From NCBI GenBank assembly GCA_963797475.1, contig CAWCPR010000001.1:806001-870000 (forward strand): a stretch of 64,000 nt of DNA, given 5' to 3'. The translations under genes and the position numbers were made by a program. The notes beneath the pieces were generated by a model, which worked only from the letters and a program-made list of their open reading frames with translations, searched no databases and had not been told where the DNA came from. Below, piece after piece: positions 27,119 through 34,385 of the stretch (its first letter is position 1; each line of letters starts with the position of its first letter). The DNA comes from CAWCPR01 sp963797475 (GTDB taxonomy: Bacteria; Chloroflexota; Anaerolineae; Anaerolineales; UBA4823).

Positions 27119-27194
27119 ACCGGGTTGCTGAACCCAGAGGCAGTAAAAAATAAAACTCCCGGAAAACTTTTCCAAACAATTTACGGTTAGATAT

Positions 27195-27229
27195 TCCGGC
27201 CGCGTATTTTATACGCGGCCGGATTTTTT
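27195..27229 (+). terminator. Rho-independent terminator after response regulator
   Basis: Stem TCCGGCCGCGTAT / ATACGCGGCCGGA (13 perfect pairs), TTT loop, then TTTTTTC. It closes the kinase-regulator operon. The rest of 27119-27451 shows no gene or other signal. Confidence 0.9.
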
Positions 27230-27475
27230 CTATTAAGTATTTTTTACCTGAAGACTGACCGAAAATTCTACGAGCCTTCCAGTATCTTCTCCCGGATATA
27301 GAGTCAAAAAATATGTGAATTTTTGCGCTTACAAACAAACCAATAACGTAATATATTAAACAAAGTTTAAACACTTCTTAATACAAACTGCCGATCATGA
27401 CGGCCGACACAGTTTTACTCCCCCCCATTCCGGAAGACACTGCCTATTCGGTTGGAATTCTGTTTGGAAAGGGAA

Positions 27476-27901
27476 ATGTCTATAATGACCCTATTTCAGT
27501 TTGCGGAAGGACTCACCGATCAGAGCGTTCTTGAGGCGCTCCGCAATCGAATAGAGCTGAAATACGCCTTGCATTTGCCGCTGAACTATCCCAGTTTCGA
27601 TCCAATGGCCATTCGCGATTTCCGAAAGCAGCTCGCCGCAGACTCCACCGGCCAGCAAACCTATCAGACCCTGATTGACCGGCTGCAAGCGTTTGGTCTC
27701 CTGCAAACGTCGCGCGATTGCAAACTATTGGCAAATCAAGTTTTAAATGCTGTCTGCTTGAGCAACAATTTCGAGATCGTTGTGGAGGCCATGTTACAGG
27801 CCTTGGAAATGCTGGCATCCACCGACGCAGAGTGGCTGCGCGGGGTGGTGAAGCCGCCTTGGGACCTAAATCGCTGGGCATCAAGCAGCGAAGCCGGCTA
27901 A
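27476..27901 (+). pseudogene. IS1182-family transposase, N-terminal fragment
   Basis: A 141-residue frame (ATG 27476 after AAAGGG) matching the N-terminal region of IS1182/IS5-group transposases: LFQFAEGLTDQSVLEALRNR, IELKYALHLPLNYPSFDP, DFRKQLAADS and NQVLNAVCLSNNFEIVVEAM. Complete enzymes run to about 450-550 residues with a DDE catalytic domain. Here the frame ends at VVKPPWDLNRWASSSEAG and no DDE part follows before the oxidase gene. It is therefore a remnant. I see no terminal inverted repeats. Its position at the edge of the copper-type module suggests that this block was inserted or rearranged. Confidence 0.75.
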
Positions 27902-28076
27902 CCCGAAAGTAATTGGCATTCTGCGCCTGGCCGCGGGGCCCGCGGTCAGCGCAGGATGAGCAAGATTGAAAGCGCTTCATCAAGCAGGTTGTAATGCATA
28001 TGTGACATTGTCCTTTATAAAGGACAATTTCTGCATTGGTTGGCATCCTGATCTGGAATTTGAGCGGAGGTGTGAA

Positions 28077-29636
28077 ATGAGCTCGAAGAATATCAGCCGG
28101 CGCGACTTCTTACGCTTCTCGGGCGTTGGGGCAGCCCTGCTGTTCGGGAACAGCCTCAATATATTCGGAATGCGCTCTGCGCTTTTCAATTCTGCCCGCA
28201 CACAAATGGGACCTTTCGAGCCGGATGCCGAAATCTCCATAACCGCGGTTGAAAAAAAGGTGCAAATCCTTCCAGGCGCGCAGACCCGGGTCTGGAGTTA
28301 CGAAGGCAAGTTGCTTTCAGGCTCCGGCGTTACCGTTCAGGATGTCCCCGGCAGCTACCTTGGGCCGGTCATCCGTGTCCCAACAGGCAAAAAGCTGCGC
28401 ATCTATTTCCACAATAATCTGACTGAACCGAGCGTCATTCACCCCCACGGCATTCGCGTGCCGGAAGACTGCGATGGCGCTCCCATGCAAGCAATCGGCC
28501 CGGGGCAGACGAAGGTTTACGAATTCCCGGTGATCGACCGCGCCGGACCCTATTGGTTTCACCCGCACCCTATGGATCGCACGGGCTACCAGGTGGCAAT
28601 GGGGTTGGCAGGGGTCCTGTATGTATCAGACCCAGACGAGGAGCGTGCTGTCCCAGGCGCTGGCGTTGGAGCCAACGACCTGCCCATCATTCTCCAGGAC
28701 CGGATTTTCACCAGCGACAACCAGATCCTTTTCCAACCGAATATGATGTTCGGCTACCTTGGGGACCGCATCCTGGTGAACGGCCAGGCGGATGCAACCT
28801 TCTCGCTCGAGCCGCGCGCATACCGCCTGCGCCTGCTCAATGGCTCCAACGCCCGCACCTACAAGCTGGCATGGAGCAATGGTATGCCTCTGCAGGTCAT
28901 CGGCAGCGACGGCGGCTTGCTTCCAGAAGCAGTAACCCGCAGCTATGTCACTCTCATGCCCGGCGAGCGCCTGGATTTATGGTCCGATTTCAGCTCCCTG
29001 GCTGGCAAGCCAGTGGTCTTACAAAGCCTGGCCTTTGACGCCGCCTTTATGGGAATGGGCGCAGGGCGGGGCGGTGGGATGGGAATGGGCGGAATGGGGA
29101 TGGGTTCATCCCTGCCAAATGGGGCCGCCTTTGAGGTTCTGACCATCAACGTAGGCAAAAACGCCTCAGTAAATCCCAAACTTGGACCCTTACCCGAATT
29201 TCCTGTGCGATATACCGCCAGCAATGTCCCCAATTTCACATCGCCGCGCAGATTCGTCTTGAGCATGGGACCCAGGATGGCCTGGGCGATCAATGGGCGA
29301 TCCTATGAAATGACCGCGGTCGCCCCAGACGAGAAGGTCTATCAGGATGGGACGATCGCCTGGGAATGGGTCAACAATTCACCCATCGCCCACCCCATGC
29401 ACATCCACAACGTCCAGTTTCAGGTAGTCCAACGTCTTTCGCCATCCTCGGCCAGCTATGCTACAGTCAGCCAGGGTCTGGTAGACAGCGGCTGGAAGGA
29501 CACCGTCCTGGTTTGGCCTGGAGAGCGTGTCAAAGTCGCCATGACTTTTGGGCCTCACCGAGGCATGTACATGTATCATTGCCACATCCTGGAGCACGAG
29601 GACATGGGCATGATGCGCAATTACTCGATCTCTTAA
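28077..29636 (+). CDS. Multicopper oxidase, Tat-exported, Met-rich (CueO/CotA-like)
   Basis: A 519-residue three-cupredoxin-domain oxidase. Start ATG 28077 is set by GGAGGTG and by the twin-arginine signal NISRRDFLRFSGVGAALLFG (residues 5-24); a longer upstream frame lacks these. The four copper-binding segments are HPHG (122-125), YWFHPH (159-164), HPMHIHN (439-445) and HCHILEHEDMGM (501-512), so both the type 1 site and the trinuclear cluster look complete. A Met/Gly-rich loop (324-342, MGMGAGRGGGMGMGGMGMG) resembles the Cu(I)-binding insert of CueO. It probably oxidises Cu(I) or an organic/metal substrate with O2 outside the membrane. It heads a set of metal-binding genes; the next begins 21 bases downstream. 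Confidence 0.92.
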   Translation: MSSKNISRRDFLRFSGVGAALLFGNSLNIFGMRSALFNSARTQMGPFEPDAEISITAVEKKVQILPGAQTRVWSYEGKLLSGSGVTVQDVPGSYLGPVIRVPTGKKLRIYFHNNLTEPSVIHPHGIRVPEDCDGAPMQAIGPGQTKVYEFPVIDRAGPYWFHPHPMDRTGYQVAMGLAGVLYVSDPDEERAVPGAGVGANDLPIILQDRIFTSDNQILFQPNMMFGYLGDRILVNGQADATFSLEPRAYRLRLLNGSNARTYKLAWSNGMPLQVIGSDGGLLPEAVTRSYVTLMPGERLDLWSDFSSLAGKPVVLQSLAFDAAFMGMGAGRGGGMGMGGMGMGSSLPNGAAFEVLTINVGKNASVNPKLGPLPEFPVRYTASNVPNFTSPRRFVLSMGPRMAWAINGRSYEMTAVAPDEKVYQDGTIAWEWVNNSPIAHPMHIHNVQFQVVQRLSPSSASYATVSQGLVDSGWKDTVLVWPGERVKVAMTFGPHRGMYMYHCHILEHEDMGMMRNYSIS

Positions 29637-29656
29637 AGGTTTGAAATCGAATCCAA

Positions 29657-30556
29657 ATGATCAACCGTATCTCGAGATCACCCTGGAAAACCACGATCGT
29701 TGCTGCCAGCCTATTAGCAGGCGTATGCGTCATGCTCATACTCCTGGTATTGGGTCTTTTCTTCCTGAAGAAAGGCGCTTCAGAGCCAATGGAAGCTCCA
29801 GAGGCCGAGCAGGTGTTGAGCGCCCAGGCAGGGCTTCCCTTTCAGGTGTTAATCCCGGCCTACCTGCCAGGCATTTTCGACCGTAACAAATTGGAGATCC
29901 ATACCGGCGAGAGTGGTCCGGGCGGCGAAGCGATGATCCAGCTCGTTTACATCACCCACAAGGGCAATATGCTGACGCTGAGCGAATGGATCCCGAACGA
30001 CCAGGACCTGGACCAGACCGTCGAGAATGTCCGCCGCTGCCGCTGCATCTGCCGGTCGCCAGACCAGTGCGAGCTTTTAGGGTACGAATTGACCTCTGGG
30101 CCGGTGCACATCCGCGTCGAGCTTTCGTTGCCCAACCTGCTTTCGCAAGACCAGATGCAGTTTGTGCTCGATACTTTGGGGCCGGCTGCGAACCAACAGG
30201 TCTATTCTTCCATGAAAGACGTCCCCCTGTCATTCTCGGCGCCTCCGGCCGAGGCAGTGGCGATCAATGAGGATGGCGTTCAGGAAGTGACCCTGGTCGT
30301 GACTCCGCAAGGTTATACACCTGTCCATTTTGCCGTAAAGAAGGACGTGCCGGTGCGATTGATCTTCCGGCAGCTTGGGGAGGTGGGCTGCGGGAATGAG
30401 CTGGTTTTCGATTGGGGCTCCGGAGAGAGCGCCGACCTGCTGTTGGCTTCTCCAGGCGATAAACAGGTGCTCGAATTCACCCCAACCGTCGCCGGCGATT
30501 TCCTCTTTCACTGCCCGCACCAGATCTACCGCGGCGTGATGACAGTGGAAGAATGA
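29657..30556 (+). CDS. Membrane-anchored protein with CxCxC cluster and C-terminal cupredoxin domain
   Basis: A 299-residue protein. Residues 14-37 form a signal-anchor. Residues 50-180 are an unassigned extracytoplasmic domain containing RRCRCICRSPDQC (Cys128, 130, 132, 138), a soft-metal-binding-like cluster. Residues 195-299 form a cupredoxin_1-type domain: TPQGYTPVHFAVKKDVPVRL, GEVGCGNELVF (Cys245), LEFTPTVAGDFLFHC and CPHQIYRGVM, offering Cys286, His288 and Met295 as a type 1-like copper site. The spacing C-x-H-x6-M is unusual. It lies 21 bases after the multicopper oxidase and could hand electrons or Cu(I) to it. I know no characterised protein with this layout. Confidence 0.8.
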   Translation: MINRISRSPWKTTIVAASLLAGVCVMLILLVLGLFFLKKGASEPMEAPEAEQVLSAQAGLPFQVLIPAYLPGIFDRNKLEIHTGESGPGGEAMIQLVYITHKGNMLTLSEWIPNDQDLDQTVENVRRCRCICRSPDQCELLGYELTSGPVHIRVELSLPNLLSQDQMQFVLDTLGPAANQQVYSSMKDVPLSFSAPPAEAVAINEDGVQEVTLVVTPQGYTPVHFAVKKDVPVRLIFRQLGEVGCGNELVFDWGSGESADLLLASPGDKQVLEFTPTVAGDFLFHCPHQIYRGVMTVEE

Positions 30557-30662
30557 AGGTAAATCGATCTCATAATTCGGTTAATTCAGAATCCAGTGGG
30601 ATTCTGTTTGACGATCATTCTGTAGGATAGAAGACTTTACTTTTGGGAAAGGAGAATTGAAA

Positions 30663-31115
30663 ATGAAGAAACTTATGGGAGCATTGTTGATCGGTTTAGC
30701 TTTGGTCATTGGCATTGTGCCGTTATTCACCGACTGTCTTTCGCACGGCCTGGCGCTGACCACCACCACGGGGATGACGGTGCCGATGAAATGCCACTGG
30801 ACCGCCATCGCCGAGATCGGCGCGGCCATTCCCCTGGGGTTAATCGGCCTGCTCAATATCACCAGCAAGCGCAAAGAAAGCCACACGAACCTCAGCTTGC
30901 TGGGAGTCTCCCTGGGCGCACTGGTGATCGCCTTCCCCACGGTTTTGATCGGGGTATGCTCCAACCCTACTCACACCTGCAATTTGATTATGAAACCTAC
31001 CCTGATTGCTTCAGGCACACTTGCCATCCTCGCCTGCCTGGTGATCTTCGCCAGCTCGTTGCGCATGGGCCCCGAACAGGCCAACCTGGTTCAGAAATCA
31101 GGGATGGCGGCATGA
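30663..31115 (+). CDS. DUF4418 family membrane protein
   Basis: A 150-residue four-helix membrane protein of the DUF4418 family. Helices lie about 4-22, 50-66, 78-100 and 114-133. Likely extracytoplasmic loops hold conserved Cys/His/Met residues: TDCLSHG (Cys25), MTVPMKCHWTA (Cys44-His45) and GVCSNPTHTCNLIMKP (Cys99, His104, Cys106, Met110). These could coordinate a soft metal or form disulfides; this is inference from residue type. Start ATG 30663 follows AAAGGAG. The stop overlaps the start of the FtsX-like permease (ATGA), indicating a shared complex. DUF4418 genes are often next to such ABC genes, but their role is undefined. Confidence 0.85.
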   Translation: MKKLMGALLIGLALVIGIVPLFTDCLSHGLALTTTTGMTVPMKCHWTAIAEIGAAIPLGLIGLLNITSKRKESHTNLSLLGVSLGALVIAFPTVLIGVCSNPTHTCNLIMKPTLIASGTLAILACLVIFASSLRMGPEQANLVQKSGMAA

Positions 31116-32305
31116 GCTTACTCCAACTGGCGCTGAAAAATATCTCTGGATATTCCTTCCGCACCGGGGTCGTAGCGCTTTGCGCGCTTTTGGTGGCTTC
31201 TTTCGCCCTCTTCACCACCTTATTGATGCGCGGCGCAGAAGCCAGCTTGCGGATGGCGATCGACCGGCTGGGTGCAGATATCGTTGTTGTGCCCGAAGGC
31301 AGCGAGGATAAGATCGAGAGCGCCTTGCTAATGGGTGTTCCGGCCAGGTTTTGGATGCCCCGAAACGCCCTGGATAAGATCGCCGCTCTCCCGGATGTCG
31401 AAACGGCCTCCCCTCAGCTCTACCTGGCGACCCTGGCCGGGGCTTCCTGCTGCTCGGTCTCCGATATGTTCATGATCGCCTACGATCCCGATTCGGACTT
31501 CACCATTCGACCCTGGTTGCAGCAGAAGCTGGGGAACAGCCTGCGACTGGGTGAAGTGGTTGGCGGCAGCTACATTTCGGCTACGGAAGGAAAACAAAAC
31601 ATCAAGGTCTACGGTTACCTGGTGACGCTCAAAGGAAACCTGGAGCCAACTGGCACCGGGCTGGATCAAACCATGTTCCTCACCTTCGATACAGCCCGAG
31701 ATATCGCCAGCAAATCCCAATACCAGGCGCAAAGTCCCCTGGTGATCCCCCCGGACAGCATTTCAGCGGTCCTGGTCAAAGCAAAACCGGGGAGCGACCC
31801 GCGCGCCCTGGCGGTCCAAATCATGAGCAGCATCCCGGGCGTCACCCCGATCGAAAGCTCGAACCTGTTCCAGTCTTACCGCTTGCAGATGACTGGGCTG
31901 TTAAAGACCATCCTGTTCATTATGTCGATCACCTGGGTATTGTGTGTATTGCTCATCGGACTGGTCTTTTCCATGGCGGCCAACGAACGGCGCAAAGAGC
32001 TGGGAGTTTTGCGAGCGCTGGGGGCCACTCGCCGTTTCGTCTTCCAGTCCATGCTGACCGAAGCCAGCCTGCTGGGATTCTTTGGGGGCGCGACCGGCCT
32101 GGCGCTCACTGTGTTTTTGATCGTCCTGTTCCATAAAGCGCTGACGGTGTCCTTCGGCCTGCCATTCCTGCTGCCATCCGCAGGTCCCTTACTGCTTGAA
32201 TTGGCGGCTGGACTTCTGCTGGCTCTTATCAGTGTAAACCTTGCGGCCCTCTTGCCTGCTTTGAGAATCAGCCGGCAGGATCCAGCTATCGCCATGAGGG
32301 AGTAG
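31112..32305 (+). CDS. FtsX/MacB-like ABC transporter permease
   Basis: A 397-residue permease with one N-terminal helix (18-38), a long extracytoplasmic domain (about 45-265), and three C-terminal helices (about 270-300, 325-350, 360-385) in the FtsX fold. The conserved cytoplasmic segment ERRKELGVLRALGATRRFVF is present, and the end ALLPALRISRQDPAIAMRE is typical. A Cys-Cys pair (ASCCSVSD, 113-114) in the outer domain may bind metal or undergo thiol chemistry. FtsX/MacB-type systems work as mechanotransmitters or exporters rather than importers. It forms an operon with DUF4418 upstream (4-base overlap) and the ATPase 6 bases downstream. Confidence 0.88.
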   Translation: MSLLQLALKNISGYSFRTGVVALCALLVASFALFTTLLMRGAEASLRMAIDRLGADIVVVPEGSEDKIESALLMGVPARFWMPRNALDKIAALPDVETASPQLYLATLAGASCCSVSDMFMIAYDPDSDFTIRPWLQQKLGNSLRLGEVVGGSYISATEGKQNIKVYGYLVTLKGNLEPTGTGLDQTMFLTFDTARDIASKSQYQAQSPLVIPPDSISAVLVKAKPGSDPRALAVQIMSSIPGVTPIESSNLFQSYRLQMTGLLKTILFIMSITWVLCVLLIGLVFSMAANERRKELGVLRALGATRRFVFQSMLTEASLLGFFGGATGLALTVFLIVLFHKALTVSFGLPFLLPSAGPLLLELAAGLLLALISVNLAALLPALRISRQDPAIAMRE

Positions 32306-32310
32306 GCCAA

Positions 32311-32985
32311 ATGATCACGCTCCAAGACGTCACCAAGATCTATCCCCTCGCTAAGGGGATTTCGGTCACCGCAGTTCGTGAGACCAGCCTGGAGATTAAA
32401 TCGGGTGAGTTTGTCATTATTGTCGGGCGGTCAGGCTCTGGCAAGACCACCCTGCTAAACCTGGCGGCTGGACTCACGCACCCCACTTCCGGTAAAGTGT
32501 TGTTGAATGAGAAAAACCTTTGGGAGCTGACAGATGAACAGCAGTCCTCCTTGCGCAGCAAGACGACCGGCTTCGTCTTCCAATTCCCCAGCCTGATGCC
32601 CACACTCAACACTCTGGAAAATGTACTTCTGCCGGCAATGTTTGCCCCGAAACCATCCTCGAATGGCATTAAGGATCGCGCCGTCCAACTGCTGCAGCAG
32701 GTGGATCTGGAAGACAAGCTGAGCGCCTATCCTCGCCAGCTTTCGGCCGGTCAGCAGCAGCGTGTCGTGATCGCTCGCGCCTTGATGAACCAGCCCAAAA
32801 TGCTGCTCGCCGATGAACCGACCAGCAACCTCGACGAGAAGACCGAGCTGGAGATCATGGACTTATTCCGCGATCTGCACGAGAACCTCGGTCTGACAAT
32901 CGTGATGGTCACGCATACGCGCCAGCTTCTTTCTTATGGTACCCGCTCGATCGAAATGGCGAATGGGCAGATCATCATTAATTGA
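32311..32985 (+). CDS. ABC transporter ATP-binding protein (LolD/MacB type)
   Basis: A 224-residue ATPase. Walker A is GRSGSGKTTLL (about 39-49), the Q-loop follows in FVFQFPSLMP, the signature is LSAGQQQRVVIARAL, Walker B is MLLADEPTSNLD and the switch His lies in VMVTHTRQ. All catalytic elements are intact. It belongs to the class that partners FtsX-like permeases (LolD, MacB, HrtA) and lies 6 bases downstream of such a permease. The substrate is unknown; surrounding copper-type genes suggest a metal, metallophore or envelope component. Confidence 0.92.
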   Translation: MITLQDVTKIYPLAKGISVTAVRETSLEIKSGEFVIIVGRSGSGKTTLLNLAAGLTHPTSGKVLLNEKNLWELTDEQQSSLRSKTTGFVFQFPSLMPTLNTLENVLLPAMFAPKPSSNGIKDRAVQLLQQVDLEDKLSAYPRQLSAGQQQRVVIARALMNQPKMLLADEPTSNLDEKTELEIMDLFRDLHENLGLTIVMVTHTRQLLSYGTRSIEMANGQIIIN

Positions 32986-33043
32986 GTAGGTTACAAATTA
33001 TTAATGGCAAATCGATGATTTCACATTTTCCTGGAGGTATAGG

Positions 33044-34192
33044 ATGTATCGAAAAACTCTTTTTGCAACGATAATCGCCCTGGTTTTGCTGGCCTTTGCT
33101 ACTGTACTGGCCTTGGCTCGCAGCCAGGGAGATGGCTTCAACCAATCCGGCATAGACATGACTACGGCCACTCCCCCAATGGAAGAGAGAACGGACCAGG
33201 CGACCGTTGCATCCCCGATGGGAAACTCGATGATGCAAGGGACTGCCCAACCTCATATAATCCCCCTTCCAGGTGAATATGAGACCTATACCAACACAGT
33301 TACAGCGGATGAAGCCTCGCTCAACCGCGGCGCTGCATTATATTCGGCCAACTGTTCTCAATGTCACGGCGCGAACGGGATGGGGGGCGGCATGGCCGCC
33401 GATCTGAACCCGCCCGCCCCAGAAATCGCTTTGACCTCACAGATGTTGACAGACGCATATCTATTCTTTCGCATCAGCGAAGGCGGGGCGGCCGCGCCGT
33501 TCAACTCAGCCATGCCTTCCTGGAAGTCCTCTTTGAGCGAAACCGATCGTTGGGACCTGGTTAATTACGTCCGCTCTCTCAGCAGCGCCTCGGGAAGCCT
33601 GGCGGGCCAGGCAGGCGGCTGCGGCATGACGGGCAGCAGCATGAGTTCTGGCTGCGTGCAGGGCAGCAGTACCCTGACGGATACGGTTGGCATGGGCGCT
33701 GGAAATATGGACGCTTCTTCGATGGACTGTCCCATGCTGGGCAAAGGTGGGATGTCTGGGATGGATATGTCCGGCATGAACATGCAAGGCTCAGGCATGC
33801 AGGGCATGAATATGTCCGGGATGGATATGTCCGGTATGAATATACAAGGACAAGGCTCGAACATGCAAGGCATGAATATGTCCGGGGGAATGTCCGGGAT
33901 GGATATGTCCGGTATGAATATGCAAGGACAAAGCTCAAACATGCCCGGCACGAACACGACCGGAGACATGGCCGGGATGGACATGTCCGGGTCAAATTTG
34001 CCTGGTGTGAGCGTGTCTGCTCTGAACGGTTTAGCAGAGGTGGAAGAAGCTCCCTGGTATTCAAACCCCTGGAATCTTTTGGGGTGGGCGCTGTTAGGGT
34101 TGGTCGCCCTGGGCTTTCTGTCGGGCGTGATCGCCGCGATTCTCTGGTTATTCCGCCGCCCGAGACAAACCGCCCAGGCGATCATCGAATAA
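33044..34192 (+). CDS. Membrane-anchored cytochrome c with Met-rich repeat region
   Basis: A 382-residue protein with an N-terminal signal-anchor (5-25), a class I cytochrome c domain (about 88-182), a Met/Gly/Ser repeat domain (about 217-316) and a C-terminal helix (347-370) followed by RRPRQ. Haem attaches at CSQCH (104-108); Met157 in AMPSW is the likely axial ligand. The repeat domain consists of units like GMDMSGMNMQG and has about 30 Met residues, resembling Cu(I)/Ag(I)-binding Met motifs (MxM, MxxM) of CopA/CopB/PcoB and Ctr-type proteins. It would hold copper near a haem at the outer membrane face, perhaps receiving electrons from the oxidase or cupredoxin partner. The fusion is unusual. 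GGAGG precedes ATG 33044. Confidence 0.85.
   Translation: MYRKTLFATIIALVLLAFATVLALARSQGDGFNQSGIDMTTATPPMEERTDQATVASPMGNSMMQGTAQPHIIPLPGEYETYTNTVTADEASLNRGAALYSANCSQCHGANGMGGGMAADLNPPAPEIALTSQMLTDAYLFFRISEGGAAAPFNSAMPSWKSSLSETDRWDLVNYVRSLSSASGSLAGQAGGCGMTGSSMSSGCVQGSSTLTDTVGMGAGNMDASSMDCPMLGKGGMSGMDMSGMNMQGSGMQGMNMSGMDMSGMNIQGQGSNMQGMNMSGGMSGMDMSGMNMQGQSSNMPGTNTTGDMAGMDMSGSNLPGVSVSALNGLAEVEEAPWYSNPWNLLGWALLGLVALGFLSGVIAAILWLFRRPRQTAQAIIE
33752..33991 (+). repeat. Met-rich coding repeat array
   Basis: Imperfect in-frame repeats of about 33-48 bases built from ATGGATATGTCCGG and ATGAATATGCAAGG blocks, encoding GMDMSGMNMQG-type peptides. Units differ at silent and coding positions, so this is an evolved protein repeat and not a CRISPR array. 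Confidence 0.85.
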
Positions 34193-34385
34193 TTGGGGTT
34201 TATCTCATGGTGTATCCAGGGGACTTCCTCTTTCAGGATAGTCCCCTGGTTTTTGTTCGACCGGCCTTTGCAGCGAGATCCAATGGACGTGCAGATTCTG
34301 CGTGATATACTCTGGTGATTAGTTCTACATTTGTAAGGGGATTTTTGGTTGGGGTATTGGATCGTATTCGCGGTAGATCAAAGGC

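Noticed and set aside
27966..28076. N-terminal extension of the multicopper oxidase (37 codons)
   Set aside because: The Tat signal and GGAGG ribosome-binding site place the start at 28077.
30791..31111. N-terminal extension of the FtsX-like permease
   Set aside because: It lies in an alternate frame of the DUF4418 gene and reads as basic nonsense. ATG 31112 overlaps the DUF4418 stop in a typical coupled arrangement.
33752..33991. Regularly spaced repeats suggestive of a CRISPR array
   Set aside because: The units are in frame with the cytochrome gene, have no unique spacers of constant length, and no cas genes are nearby.
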